From Vibrio sp. 05-20-BW147 (GTDB lineage: Bacteria > Pseudomonadota > Gammaproteobacteria > Enterobacterales > Vibrionaceae), in the NCBI RefSeq assembly GCF_013369385.1, contig NZ_SZTO01000020.1, forward strand, positions 18,530 through 82,529: a stretch of DNA of 64,000 nt, given 5' to 3'. The notes beneath the pieces were generated by a model that ran no database searches, had not been told where the DNA came from, and saw only the letters and a program-made list of their open reading frames with translations. Positions 16,495-26,063 of the stretch are shown piece after piece. Within the stretch, counting starts at the first letter, position 1; every line of letters begins with the position of its first letter. Made by a program: the position numbers and the translations under genes.

Positions 16495-17856
16495 TTACTT
16501 TTTCTTAACTGGGCGTTGCCAGCCTGTAATTTTGCGTTCTTTGGCGCGAGTAATCACTAACTCACCTTCTGCAACGTCTTTGGTCAAGGTGGTACCGGCA
16601 CCAATTGTTGCACCATCAGCAATCGTCACCGGAGCGACCAGTTGGCTATCTGAACCAACAAACACGTCATTACCGATAATGGTTTTGAATTTGTTTGCAC
16701 CATCGTAGTTGCAGGTAATAGTACCAGCGCCGATATTGGTGCGTTGACCGATTTCAGCATCGCCAAGATAAGTCAGGTGGTTGGCTTTAGAACCCTCACC
16801 AATACGTGCATTTTTTACTTCGACAAAGTTGCCCACGTGAGAGTCGTTACGCATCTCAGCACCAGGACGCAGACGAGTAAACGGACCAACGGTACATTGC
16901 TCACCCACCGTTGCACCTTCAATAACACTGTATGGACGAACGATGGTGTTATCATCGATTTCACAGTCTTTTAGCACACAGCCAGCACCGATAACGACGT
17001 TATCACCAAGGGAGACGTTACCTTCAATGATCACATTCACATCGATTTCAACATCAAGGCCACACTGCAGCTCACCACGTAGGTCAAAGCGTGCAGGATC
17101 ACGCAACATCACACCTTGCTCTAGCAGCTTTTTCGCTTGGGCTGCTTGGAATGCACGTTCTAGACGAGCCAACTGAGCGCGATCATTCACCCCTTCCACT
17201 TCGATTGGGCTAACTGGGTGAACCGCTTCAACCGCATTGCCTTCATCATGCGCCGCCGCAATGACGTCTGTTAGGTAGTACTCACCTTGCGAGTTGTTAT
17301 TGTTTAAGCCTGCAAGCCAACGCTTCAGATCACCACCGGTCGCCACCATTACGCCCGTGTTGATCTCTTTGATTAATTTTTGCTCTTCATTCGCGTCTTT
17401 TTGCTCAACGATCGCCACTACCGGACCGTTTTTACGCACGATACGTCCGTAACCCGTTGGGTTATCCAAGACGACAGTGAGCAGCGCGATGCCGCCTTTA
17501 GGCTGGGCATCAAGCAAGCTTTCAATGGTTTCAGAGGAAATAAGCGGAACATCGCCGTAAAGAACCAAGATTTTTTCATCATCTTGAAACTGAGGAGAGG
17601 CTTGATCCACCGCGTGACCAGTACCCAATTGTTCGGCTTGCAGCACCCAATTAACCGGCTCTTCTGCCAAAGCAGCTTGCATTTGGTCGCCACCATGACC
17701 GTACACCAAATGAATGTTCTGAGCACCTAAGCCTGTGCAAGTATCAATCACATGCTTCACCATTGGCTTACCTGCAAGCGTGTGCAGCACCTTGGGCATG
17801 TTTGAGTACATACGGGTTCCTTTCCCCGCCGCGAGAATCACCGCGCTAAATTTCAT
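16495..17856 (-). CDS. glmU: Bifunctional UDP-GlcNAc pyrophosphorylase / glucosamine-1-phosphate acetyltransferase
   Basis: This 453-residue enzyme makes UDP-N-acetylglucosamine for peptidoglycan and LPS. The N-terminal nucleotidyltransferase domain shows LAAGKGTRMYSNMPKVLH (residues 7-24). The C-terminal half is a left-handed beta-helix of hexapeptide repeats ending with the acetyltransferase active-site region (VKNARIGEGSKANHLTYLGD, then NIGAGTITCNYDG). Both domains are full length. It lies downstream of atpC as in E. coli, but a terminator separates them. Confidence 0.97.
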   Translation of the reverse strand: MKFSAVILAAGKGTRMYSNMPKVLHTLAGKPMVKHVIDTCTGLGAQNIHLVYGHGGDQMQAALAEEPVNWVLQAEQLGTGHAVDQASPQFQDDEKILVLYGDVPLISSETIESLLDAQPKGGIALLTVVLDNPTGYGRIVRKNGPVVAIVEQKDANEEQKLIKEINTGVMVATGGDLKRWLAGLNNNNSQGEYYLTDVIAAAHDEGNAVEAVHPVSPIEVEGVNDRAQLARLERAFQAAQAKKLLEQGVMLRDPARFDLRGELQCGLDVEIDVNVIIEGNVSLGDNVVIGAGCVLKDCEIDDNTIVRPYSVIEGATVGEQCTVGPFTRLRPGAEMRNDSHVGNFVEVKNARIGEGSKANHLTYLGDAEIGQRTNIGAGTITCNYDGANKFKTIIGNDVFVGSDSQLVAPVTIADGATIGAGTTLTKDVAEGELVITRAKERKITGWQRPVKKK

Positions 17857-17956
17857 TATTTATAACCTATTGACGTTGCCAAAAATTCTGTCGGCTATTT
17901 TACCCAGCTAATGACGAATAGTTAACTTATGGATAAAAATTTCTAATAAAAATTAA

Positions 17957-17987
17957 GCAAAAAGGCGGTCAAATTGACCGCCTTTAT
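17957..17987 (-). terminator. Terminator of the atp operon
   Basis: A 10-bp stem AAAGGCGGTC/GACCGCCTTT followed on the minus strand by a short T run (CCTTTTTGC). It lies between the atpC stop and the glmU start. Confidence 0.85.
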
Positions 17988-18009
17988 CACTATTAAAACA
18001 CCGCTAAAA

Positions 18010-18432
18010 TTAACGACGTTTCTTTGTCAGCTCGATAACACGAAGCTGAGCAATGGCTTTAGCCAGTTCACTGGCCGCTTGTGCGAAGTCCATATCGCCA
18101 TGCTGGTTGAGAATGTTCTCTTTCGCACGACGTTTTGCTTCTTCTGCCTTCGCTGCGTCTAGTTCTTCACCACGAATCGCAGTATCAGCCAGTACTGTTG
18201 CAGTACCAGGCTGAACTTCTACGATACCACCAGAGACATAAATGAACTCTTCTTCGCCGTGAAGTTTAACAATACGCACCATACCAGGCTTGATAGCGGT
18301 CAGCAGCGGTGTGTGGCCATGGAAAATACCCAGCTCACCCTCGCTACCGGTCACCTGAAACGTTTCAACGCGACCAGAAAAGATTTTCTTCTCCGCGCTT
18401 ACCACATCCAGATGAAAGGTTATTGCTGCCAT
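18010..18432 (-). CDS. atpC: F1 ATP synthase epsilon subunit
   Basis: A 140-residue subunit of the F1 central stalk that couples rotation and inhibits ATP hydrolysis. An N-terminal beta-sandwich (ITFHLDVVSAEKKIFSGRVE) is followed by two C-terminal helices. The motif GELGIFHGHTPLLTAIKPG is typical. It is the last gene of the atp operon, 18 bases after atpD. Confidence 0.97.
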   Translation of the reverse strand: MAAITFHLDVVSAEKKIFSGRVETFQVTGSEGELGIFHGHTPLLTAIKPGMVRIVKLHGEEEFIYVSGGIVEVQPGTATVLADTAIRGEELDAAKAEEAKRRAKENILNQHGDMDFAQAASELAKAIAQLRVIELTKKRR

Positions 18433-18450
18433 ATCGCCTCCTAGTTAGCC

Positions 18451-19854
18451 TTATAGCTTCTTAGCATTCTCAATAGCTTCGTCGATAGTACCGCAGTACA
18501 TAAACGCTTGCTCTGGAATGTCATCGTATTCACCAGCTAGTAGACCTTTGAAGCCACGTAGAGTCTCTTTAAGAGGTACGTAAACACCTGGGTCGCCTGT
18601 AAATACTTCCGCTACGTGGTAAGGCTGAGTTAGGAAACGCTCAATCTTACGTGCACGCGCAACCACTTGCTTATCTGATTCAGATAGCTCGTCCATACCT
18701 AGGATTGCGATGATGTCTTTCAGCTCTTTGTAGCGCTGAAGTGTCTGCTGAACACCACGAGCAGTGTCATAGTGCTCTTGACCTACAACAAGTGGGTCTA
18801 GCTGACGAGACGTCGAATCCAGTGGGTCGATCGCTGGGTATAGACCCATCGCTGCGATGTTACGGTTAAGTACAACCGTTGCATCCAAGTGCGCAAACGT
18901 TGTTGCTGGAGACGGGTCAGTCAAGTCATCCGCAGGTACGTATACCGCCTGTACAGACGTGATAGAACCTTGCTTCGTTGACGTGATACGCTCCTGAAGT
19001 ACACCCATCTCTTCTGCAAGAGTTGGCTGGTAACCTACCGCTGAAGGCATACGGCCTAGCAGTGCAGATACCTCTGTACCAGCAAGTGTGTAACGGTAGA
19101 TGTTATCGACAAACAGTAGAACGTCACGACCTTCGTCACGGAAACGCTCTGCCATTGTCAGGCCAGTCAGTGCAACACGTAGACGGTTACCTGGAGGCTC
19201 GTTCATCTGACCGTAAACCATCGCTACTTTTGATTCTTCAGGCTTCTCGATGTTTACAACACCCGCTTCCTGCATCTCGTGGTAGAAGTCATTACCCTCA
19301 CGAGTACGCTCACCGACACCTGCGAATACAGATAGACCAGAGTGTTGCAGTGCGATGTTGTTGATAAGTTCCATCATGTTAACGGTCTTACCTACACCTG
19401 CACCACCGAATAGACCGATTTTACCACCCTTAGCGAAAGGACAAATCAAGTCGATTACTTTAACGCCTGTTTCTAGAAGCTCAGTCGCGTTTGACTGTTC
19501 TTCGTAGCTTGGCGCTGGACGGTGAATTGAGTACAGTTCTTCTGCACCGATCTCACCACGCTCGTCAATCGCATCACCAAGCACGTTCATGATACGACCT
19601 AGGGTCTTAGTACCTACTGGTACTGAAATTGGAGCGCCTGTATTTACTACTTCAACTCCACGACGTAAACCATCAGAGCTACCCATTACGATACAACGAA
19701 CTACGCCACCGCCTAGCTGTTGTTGAACTTCAAGAACAAGACGCTCTTTTGAGTCCTTTACGTTTAGAGCGTCGTATACACTTGGTACATCGCTCTGTGG
19801 GAACTCTACGTCGACTACCGCACCGATGATCTGTACGATCTTACCTGTAGCCAT
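18451..19854 (-). CDS. atpD: F1 ATP synthase beta subunit
   Basis: The 467-residue catalytic subunit. The P-loop GGAGVGKT lies near residue 150, the catalytic glutamate in GERTREGND near 181, and the DELSEED-type region is [15 protein letters not shown] near 380; here the acidic run is shortened to DELSESD, as in some other gammaproteobacteria. Codon use is strongly biased, as expected of a highly expressed gene. It sits between atpG and atpC. Confidence 0.98.
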
Positions 19855-19889
19855 CGTTAATCCTCTAAACTGTTTCGTTTAACCTAAGC

Positions 19890-20756
19890 TTAAACCGCTG
19901 CTGCACCACCAACGATTTCCGATAGTTCTTGTGTAATCGCAGCCTGACGGGCTTTGTTGTACACAAGTTCTAAGTCGTCAATCAAGTTGGTCGCGTTATC
20001 AGTTGCAGCCTTCATCGCAACCATTCGAGCCGCTTGCTCACAAGCAAGGTTCTCAACTACACCTTGATAAACCTGAGATTCCACATAACGCACTAATAAT
20101 GCATCAAGTAGAGACTGAGGTTCTGGCTCATAGATGTAATCCCATGAATGCTCACGCTGCATATCTTTGCTGTCCGATTTAGGCAAAGGTAGCAATTGAT
20201 CGATCGTTGGTTGTTGAACCATGGTGTTTACGAACTTGTTAAATACAAGGTACAAACGGTCCAATTCACCTTCATCATATTTTTCTAGCATCACGCTAAC
20301 CGAACCGATCAGGTCTTCCAAACTTGGGCTATCACCCAAACCTGAAACCTGAGCCGCTACTTTCGCGCCGCCATGTTTAAAGAAAGCTGTCGCTTTTGAG
20401 CCAATTACCGCAAGCTCAACCTCAGCACCTTTCTCTTTCCATGCCTGCATATCTGTAACCGCTTTTTTGAACACGTTGATGTTCAAGCCGCCACACAGAC
20501 CACGGTCCGTTGAAATGATGATGTAACCAACACGCTTGGCTTCACGCTCATCTAGGTACGGATGACGATACTCTAGACTTGCATTTGCCACATGACCGAT
20601 CACTTTACGCATTGTTTCCGCGTATGGACGAGAAGCTTCCATTGCGTCTTGCGAACGACGCATTTTTGAAGCTGCTACCATTTCCATCGCTTTCGTAATC
20701 TTCTGAGTGCTTTTAACACTCCCGATTTTACTACGTATCTCTTTTGCGCCGGCCAT
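19890..20756 (-). CDS. atpG: F1 ATP synthase gamma subunit
   Basis: The 288-residue rotor shaft of F1. The N-terminal helix AGAKEIRSKIGSVKSTQKIT and the C-terminal helix NLIDDLELVYNKARQAAIT form the coiled coil inside the alpha3beta3 ring. The central Rossmann-like part contains ISTDRGLCGGLN. The length equals that of other Vibrio and enterobacterial gamma subunits. Confidence 0.98.
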   Translation of the reverse strand: MAGAKEIRSKIGSVKSTQKITKAMEMVAASKMRRSQDAMEASRPYAETMRKVIGHVANASLEYRHPYLDEREAKRVGYIIISTDRGLCGGLNINVFKKAVTDMQAWKEKGAEVELAVIGSKATAFFKHGGAKVAAQVSGLGDSPSLEDLIGSVSVMLEKYDEGELDRLYLVFNKFVNTMVQQPTIDQLLPLPKSDSKDMQREHSWDYIYEPEPQSLLDALLVRYVESQVYQGVVENLACEQAARMVAMKAATDNATNLIDDLELVYNKARQAAITQELSEIVGGAAAV

Positions 20757-20799
20757 CGTTACTCTCCATTAGTTGGTGGCAGCCACTGCCACCGACCTA

Positions 20800-22341
20800 T
20801 TACCAAGTTTGGGTTGCTTTGAAATCGTCAACCAGTTTCTTGAACTGAGCTTCGATTTCATCGTTGTAAGCACCCGTCTTGTCGATCTCAGCTGCAAGTT
20901 CAGCGTATTGACCGCGAGCGTACGATAGTAGAGCTGCTTCGAAATCAAGAACTTTAGATAGTTCGATATCGCTTAGATAGCCACGCTCTGCCGCAAAGAT
21001 AGTTAGAGCTTGGTCAAACACTGACATCGGAGCGTACTGCTTCTGCTTCATCAGTTCAGTTACTTTTTGACCATGGTTCAACTGTCTCTTTGTTGCTTCA
21101 TCAAGATCCGAAGAGAACTGAGCAAACGCTGCTAGTTCACGGTAAGCAGCAAGTGCTGTACGGATACCACCTGATAGCTTCTTGATGATTTTCGTCTGAG
21201 CTGAACCACCTACACGAGATACTGAAATACCTGGGTCAACGGCTGGGCGTACACCCGCGTTGAACAGTTCAGTTTGTAGGAAGATCTGACCATCGGTAAT
21301 CGAGATTACGTTGGTTGGTACGAATGCAGAAACGTCACCTGCTTGGGTTTCAATGATTGGCAGAGCCGTCAATGAACCCGTTTTGCCTTTCACTTCACCG
21401 TTAGTGAAACGCTCTACGTACTCTGCGTTTACACGAGCAGCACGCTCTAGTAGACGAGAGTGGAGGTAGAATACGTCACCTGGGAATGCTTCACGGCCTG
21501 GTGGGCGTTTTAGCAGTAGAGAGATCTGACGGTACGCTACCGCTTGCTTAGATAGATCATCGTAAACAATCAGAGCATCTTCGCCGCGATCACGGAAGTA
21601 TTCACCCATTGCACAACCCGCGTAAGGCGCTAGGTATTGCAGTGCAGCAGATTCAGATGCTGAAGCCACAACAACAATTGTGTTCTTCAGAGCACCGTGC
21701 TCTTCCAGTTTACGCACTACGTTGGCGATAGTAGAAGCTTTCTGACCAATCGCTACGTAGATAGAGAAAATACCAGAGTTTTTCTGGTTGATGATCGCGT
21801 CGATCGCCATCGCTGTTTTACCAGTCTGACGGTCACCGATGATAAGTTCACGCTGACCACGACCGATTGGGATCATTGAGTCGACAGACTTATAACCAGT
21901 TTGTACAGGTTGATCAACCGATTGACGGTCGATTACACCCGGTGCAATCACTTCAACAGGCGAGGTCAACTTCGCTTCAATCGGACCTTTACCATCAATT
22001 GGTTCACCTAGTGTGTTCACTACGCGACCTAACAGTTCAGGACCAACTGGCACTTCAAGAATACGACCAGTACCTGTTACTTTCATGCCTTCCTTAAGGT
22101 CAGCATATGGGCCCATTACTACCGCACCAACCGAGTCACGCTCAAGGTTAAGTGCTAGTGCATAACGGCCACCCGGTAATTCAATCATTTCACCTTGCAT
22201 CACGTCCGCTAGGCCGTGAATGCGAATGATACCGTCGCTTACCGATACGATAGTACCTTCATTGCGAGCTTCACTAACAACGTTGAAAGATTCAATACGC
22301 TGTTTAATTAGATCGCTAATTTCCGTGGAATTAAGTTGCAT
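20800..22341 (-). CDS. atpA: F1 ATP synthase alpha subunit
   Basis: The 513-residue non-catalytic nucleotide-binding subunit, with P-loop GDRQTGKT near residue 170 and the arginine-finger region SVSRVGGSAQ near 373. The frame is open ten codons further upstream, but ATG 22341 gives MQLNSTEISDLIKQRI, the conserved N-terminus, with GGGG just upstream, and yields exactly the family length. It lies between atpH and atpG. Confidence 0.97.
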   Translation of the reverse strand: MQLNSTEISDLIKQRIESFNVVSEARNEGTIVSVSDGIIRIHGLADVMQGEMIELPGGRYALALNLERDSVGAVVMGPYADLKEGMKVTGTGRILEVPVGPELLGRVVNTLGEPIDGKGPIEAKLTSPVEVIAPGVIDRQSVDQPVQTGYKSVDSMIPIGRGQRELIIGDRQTGKTAMAIDAIINQKNSGIFSIYVAIGQKASTIANVVRKLEEHGALKNTIVVVASASESAALQYLAPYAGCAMGEYFRDRGEDALIVYDDLSKQAVAYRQISLLLKRPPGREAFPGDVFYLHSRLLERAARVNAEYVERFTNGEVKGKTGSLTALPIIETQAGDVSAFVPTNVISITDGQIFLQTELFNAGVRPAVDPGISVSRVGGSAQTKIIKKLSGGIRTALAAYRELAAFAQFSSDLDEATKRQLNHGQKVTELMKQKQYAPMSVFDQALTIFAAERGYLSDIELSKVLDFEAALLSYARGQYAELAAEIDKTGAYNDEIEAQFKKLVDDFKATQTW

Positions 22342-22354
22342 GCTCCAATCCCCA

Positions 22355-22888
22355 TTAAGACTGCAATGCATCGCTCAGGCGATTCAGACGACCGCGAGCT
22401 GAGTTATCGATGACTAAGTCTCCGGCTCGAATTATCACCCCACCTAGTAGGGCCTCATCTACACTGCAATTCAGCTTAACTTTGCGCTCAAGACGCAGTT
22501 CAAGTTTCTGACTGATATTTGCACATTGTTCATCAGAAAGTTCGGTTGCAGAAATCACTTCTACATCAATCTCTTTCTCATGCTCTTTCTTCAAAATGAA
22601 GAATTGAGTGCATACATCAGGAAGGGCCGCAAGACGACCATTCTCCGCCATCACCTTAAGAAGGTTTTGACCGAATTCATCCACTTGTTCGCCACAAATC
22701 GCAATAAACAGTTCAGCCAGTTTATCGGCTGACATAGAGCCAGATAACAGCTCACTAATTTGTTCGTTTTGGGCTACTTCAGCAGCGAAAGACAACATTT
22801 GACCCCATTGGTCTAGTTGGCCTTTCTCTACCGCAAAGTCAAAGGCTGCTTTAGCATAGGGGCGCGCGATTGTTGTAAAATCAGCCAT
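22355..22888 (-). CDS. atpH: F1Fo ATP synthase delta subunit
   Basis: A 177-residue subunit linking the F1 crown to the peripheral stalk. The N-terminal helical domain begins ADFTTIARPYAKAAFDFAVE and the C-terminal part ends GGVIIRAGDLVIDNSARGRL. ATG 22888 is chosen over an upstream in-frame start at 22900 because it gives the standard MADFTT N-terminus and the usual 177 residues. Confidence 0.96.
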   Translation of the reverse strand: MADFTTIARPYAKAAFDFAVEKGQLDQWGQMLSFAAEVAQNEQISELLSGSMSADKLAELFIAICGEQVDEFGQNLLKVMAENGRLAALPDVCTQFFILKKEHEKEIDVEVISATELSDEQCANISQKLELRLERKVKLNCSVDEALLGGVIIRAGDLVIDNSARGRLNRLSDALQS

Positions 22889-22902
22889 GTTCGCCCCCAA
22901 AC

Positions 22903-23373
22903 TTAAAGTTTTGCAGTAATGTTATCGAGAATATCTTTGTGCGCATCTTTATCGATTGAACGCTCAAGGATTTTCTCTGCACCAGCTACAGCCAGAGTTG
23001 CAACTTGTTTGCGCAGTTCATCGCGTGCACGATTACGTTCCGCTTCAATTTGAGCTTCTGCTTGCGCTAGGATTTTTTGACGTTCAGTCTGTGCATCCTC
23101 GCGAGCTTCATCCAAAATTTGTGCTTTACGCTTATTCGCTTGTTCGATGATCTCAGTTGCTGTGCGCTTTGCTTCTTTCATTTGAGAAGAAGCATTAGCT
23201 TGTGCTAGATCCAAGTCTTTTGCAGCACGTTCTGCCGCTTGTAGACCGTCAGCGATTTTCTTCTGACGCTCTTCAATCGCTTGCATGATTGGTGGCCATA
23301 CGTACTTCATACAGAACCACACAAACAGTGCAAACGAGAATGCTTGGCCTAGCAGAGTTGCGTTCATATTCAC
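22903..23373 (-). CDS. atpF: Fo ATP synthase subunit b
   Basis: The 156-residue peripheral stalk protein. One N-terminal transmembrane helix (LLGQAFSFALFVWFCMKYVW) is followed by a long charged helix (residues 30-150) that dimerises as a coiled coil and contacts delta. The length is identical to the E. coli protein. Confidence 0.97.
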   Translation of the reverse strand: MNMNATLLGQAFSFALFVWFCMKYVWPPIMQAIEERQKKIADGLQAAERAAKDLDLAQANASSQMKEAKRTATEIIEQANKRKAQILDEAREDAQTERQKILAQAEAQIEAERNRARDELRKQVATLAVAGAEKILERSIDKDAHKDILDNITAKL

Positions 23374-23444
23374 AACAGCTACCCCTCTATTCGGAATTAG
23401 TGTTCATCAAGGACACGCTAATGCATGCCGCTCAATACCGATGA

Positions 23445-23702
23445 TTAACCAGCTAATTGACCTACGAATGGGTTTGCAAACGTGAATAGAAGTGCGATTA
23501 CGATACCGATCATTGGAACCGCATCAAGTAGACCAGCGATGATGAACATCTTAACTTGAAGCATAGGAGCCATTTCTGGTTGACGAGCAGCACCTTCTAG
23601 GAATTTACCACCTAGAACCGCGAAGCCTACTGCAGTGCCTAGTGCACACAGACCAACGATGATTGCTACTGCGATTGCAGAAAAGCTTAGTACAGTTTCC
23701 AT
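23445..23702 (-). CDS. atpE: Fo ATP synthase subunit c
   Basis: An 85-residue proteolipid of the rotor ring with two transmembrane helices, the polar loop ARQP at residues 39-42 and the ion-carrying Asp60 in AGLLDAVPMI. The Q/E/T set of sodium-binding c subunits is not seen, which agrees with proton coupling. ATG 23702 with GGAG upstream is chosen; an in-frame TTG at 23714 would add four residues. Confidence 0.97.
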   Translation of the reverse strand: METVLSFSAIAVAIIVGLCALGTAVGFAVLGGKFLEGAARQPEMAPMLQVKMFIIAGLLDAVPMIGIVIALLFTFANPFVGQLAG

Positions 23703-23754
23703 TACTATCTCCAATTATAGCGATTAACTAAAAGTCTAATAAGAATAAACAAAA

Positions 23755-24567
23755 TTAATGATCACTGTCTTCGTGAGCCATTGACATATAAACGATTGTC
23801 AACATCATAAACACGAAGGCCTGAATCAGGATTACCAGAATATGGAAGATCGCCCATGGTAGCGAGCCCATCCATTGTAGATACCATGGTAGCATTGCCG
23901 CACAAAGAATAAATACAACCTCACCCGCGAACATGTTACCGAATAGACGCATACCAAGAGAGAGAGGTTTCGCCAGTAGCGATACCACTTCGATTAGTAG
24001 GTTGAACGGGATCATTGTCCAGTGGTTGAATGGGTGCAAAGCCAATTCTTTTGCAAAGCCACCTAGACCTTTCACTTTGATGCTGTAATAGATCATCAGA
24101 GCGAATACGCCTAGTGCCATAGCCATGGTGATGTTCACATCAGCTGAAGGTACTACTTTTAAGTAAGGAATACCGAGCCAATGCTCTGCCGGGTATGGAA
24201 GGAAATCGATAGGAACCAAGTCCATCAAGTTCATCAAAAATACCCAACAAAAGATAGTCAGTGCTAGAGGTGCAATCAGCGGGTTGCGTCCATGGAACGT
24301 ATCTTTGACGTTTGTCGCGACAAATTCTACGATCATTTCAACAGCACACTGAAGCTTACCTGGTACACCGGCTGTTGTTTTTCGAGCAACAGAGTAAAAA
24401 ATTCCGAGGAAAATTAGACCTGTAAGCCAAGAAAAAAACAGACTATCGATATGTACGTTCCAGAAACTAGACTCTTCCGCCACCAACCCCAACTTGTAAG
24501 TTGAAAGGTTAGTTAGGTGGTGAGTAATGTAACCAGAAGGTGTTAGCGCTTCACCTGGCGCAGCCAT
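23755..24567 (-). CDS. atpB: Fo ATP synthase subunit a
   Basis: The 270-residue membrane stator subunit forming the proton half-channels. The essential arginine is Arg207 in PLSLGMRLFGNMFAGE, opposite the c-ring Asp. Five to six hydrophobic helices are visible, and the C-terminus IQAFVFMMLTIVYMSMA is conserved. It follows atpI by 8 bases in the operon. Confidence 0.97.
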   Translation of the reverse strand: MAAPGEALTPSGYITHHLTNLSTYKLGLVAEESSFWNVHIDSLFFSWLTGLIFLGIFYSVARKTTAGVPGKLQCAVEMIVEFVATNVKDTFHGRNPLIAPLALTIFCWVFLMNLMDLVPIDFLPYPAEHWLGIPYLKVVPSADVNITMAMALGVFALMIYYSIKVKGLGGFAKELALHPFNHWTMIPFNLLIEVVSLLAKPLSLGMRLFGNMFAGEVVFILCAAMLPWYLQWMGSLPWAIFHILVILIQAFVFMMLTIVYMSMAHEDSDH

Positions 24568-24575
24568 AACTCATC

Positions 24576-24965
24576 CTATTTTTTGTTGTTAATGAATAGC
24601 GCTGGTGCAAAGATATTAATTCCGAGTACCAGCAAATAGGTTAGTTTCAGGGGAACAAGTTCCACCTGCATATACATGTAGGCTACAGAAAACAGCACTA
24701 CTGTAATGAGAATCTTCAACGCTTCACCTGTGTAGAAGGAAATGGCAACGTATTTTGATGCCCTAGCCCCTACAAACAGAAATGCACATATTGAAAATAC
24801 TGCATTGGCGACGACAAAAATGCCACCACCGATTAGCGAGGAAACTCCCCACTCAGCATTCACAGCTAAAGCTATTCCTGCTGCCACAAAAATAACCACG
24901 CCGGTCTCGATCATTAACAATTGCTTTACAAGCTCTCGTCCTGGCCTAGCCAACGCAGCTACCAT
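24576..24965 (-). CDS. atpI: ATP synthase assembly protein AtpI
   Basis: A 129-residue hydrophobic protein with about four transmembrane helices, at the first position of the atp operon. AtpI is a non-essential factor that helps assemble the c ring and may act in magnesium transport in some bacteria. Sequence conservation is low in this family, so position supports the call as much as sequence does. Confidence 0.9.
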   Translation of the reverse strand: MVAALARPGRELVKQLLMIETGVVIFVAAGIALAVNAEWGVSSLIGGGIFVVANAVFSICAFLFVGARASKYVAISFYTGEALKILITVVLFSVAYMYMQVELVPLKLTYLLVLGINIFAPALFINNKK

Positions 24966-25130
24966 GTATTCGTACCTCTAGTAAATCCCATCAATCCCCC
25001 ACTCTTGTTGTGGGTCTGGGAAGTTGCGGAAAATTATACGGTGAGTCCAACTGATTGCAATTAAAACGCAGCAAAAACTTACAGTTTTGTTTACAAACCG
25101 ACAACTTTCGTACAAAAATTGCTTTTTTAC

Positions 25131-25152
25131 ATAATTGACCTAAATCAATTAT
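25131..25152. promoter_or_regulatory. Candidate FNR/CRP-type palindrome upstream of atpI
   Basis: A perfect 8-bp inverted repeat ATAATTGA-N6-TCAATTAT encloses TTGACCTAAATCAA, one mismatch from the FNR consensus TTGAT-N4-ATCAA. It lies just after the parB stop and about 165 bases before the atpI start. No T run follows, so it is unlikely to be a terminator. The binding protein is inferred from the consensus only. Confidence 0.4.
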
Positions 25153-25157
25153 CTCAT

Positions 25158-26039
25158 TTAGCTCTCAAGCTTGGCAATTAGTTGCTCTAATTTGTGAGGC
25201 TCATCAATACTTATCGTCAATTTCGCTTTTCCATTGGTGCTTTTCACTAAAGAAACCTTAGCCCCCAATCTTTCACTTAATTTTTGTGATATTTGCTGTA
25301 TTTCTTCATCTTTTGGCTGATTTTTATCTTCAACCTTTGGCGTGAGACACTTTTTTACCAATTGTTCGGTTTGACGAACCGTAAGAGCTTTACTAGCAAC
25401 CTGCTGAGCCACTTCCACTTGTTGCTCACCTTCCAACGCTAATAATGCGCGAGCATGCCCCATATCGAGCAGTTTCTGTGCAACAAACTGTTTCACTTCT
25501 AGCTCCAAGCCATTCAATCGAAGCAGGTTGCTCACCGCGGTGCGTGACTTACCAATCACATCCGCCACTTGCTGATGAGTCAGAGAAAACTCGTCTTGCA
25601 ATCGCTCGAGCGCTTGTGCTTCTTCGATCACATTAAGATCTTCACGCTGGATATTTTCGATCAGCGCCATGGCGATCGCAGCACGATCTTCAACCTGTTT
25701 GATCAAACAAGGAACACGCTTAAGACCCGCTTGCTTAGCGGCACGCCAGCGCCGCTCTCCAGCGATGATCTCAAAATGACCATCTTGCAATGCACGCACA
25801 ATAATAGGTTGAATAATACCTTGTGACTGGATGGACGCAGCTAACTCTTCGAGTGCCTGTGGCGACATATCTTTTCGCGGCTGATAAACACCAGGTTGCA
25901 ACTGACCGACCGCAATATCGGTTAACTCACCTTCAGCAGACAGAGCTTGGCTGTGTGTTGCGATATGTTGTTTCTCACGAGCTAATGAACTGGTGGACAA
26001 TAGTGCATCCAGTCCCTTTCCTAGGCCACGCTTAGACAT
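25158..26039 (-). CDS. parB: Chromosome partitioning protein ParB
   Basis: A 293-residue segregation protein. The N-terminus MSKRGLGKGLDALLS is followed by the ParB/Srx CTPase domain (GIIQPIIVRALQDGHFEIIAGERRWRAAKQ, including the GERRxRA motif near residue 110), a helix-turn-helix (LTHQQVADVIGKSRTAVSN) and a C-terminal dimerisation region. ATG 26039 is chosen over one three codons upstream. It is encoded after parA, 24 bases apart. I saw no parS site (TGTTTCACGTGAAACA) in this window. Confidence 0.96.
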   Translation of the reverse strand: MSKRGLGKGLDALLSTSSLAREKQHIATHSQALSAEGELTDIAVGQLQPGVYQPRKDMSPQALEELAASIQSQGIIQPIIVRALQDGHFEIIAGERRWRAAKQAGLKRVPCLIKQVEDRAAIAMALIENIQREDLNVIEEAQALERLQDEFSLTHQQVADVIGKSRTAVSNLLRLNGLELEVKQFVAQKLLDMGHARALLALEGEQQVEVAQQVASKALTVRQTEQLVKKCLTPKVEDKNQPKDEEIQQISQKLSERLGAKVSLVKSTNGKAKLTISIDEPHKLEQLIAKLES

Positions 26040-26063
26040 TGGGATCAATTCCTTTGGTAAAGG

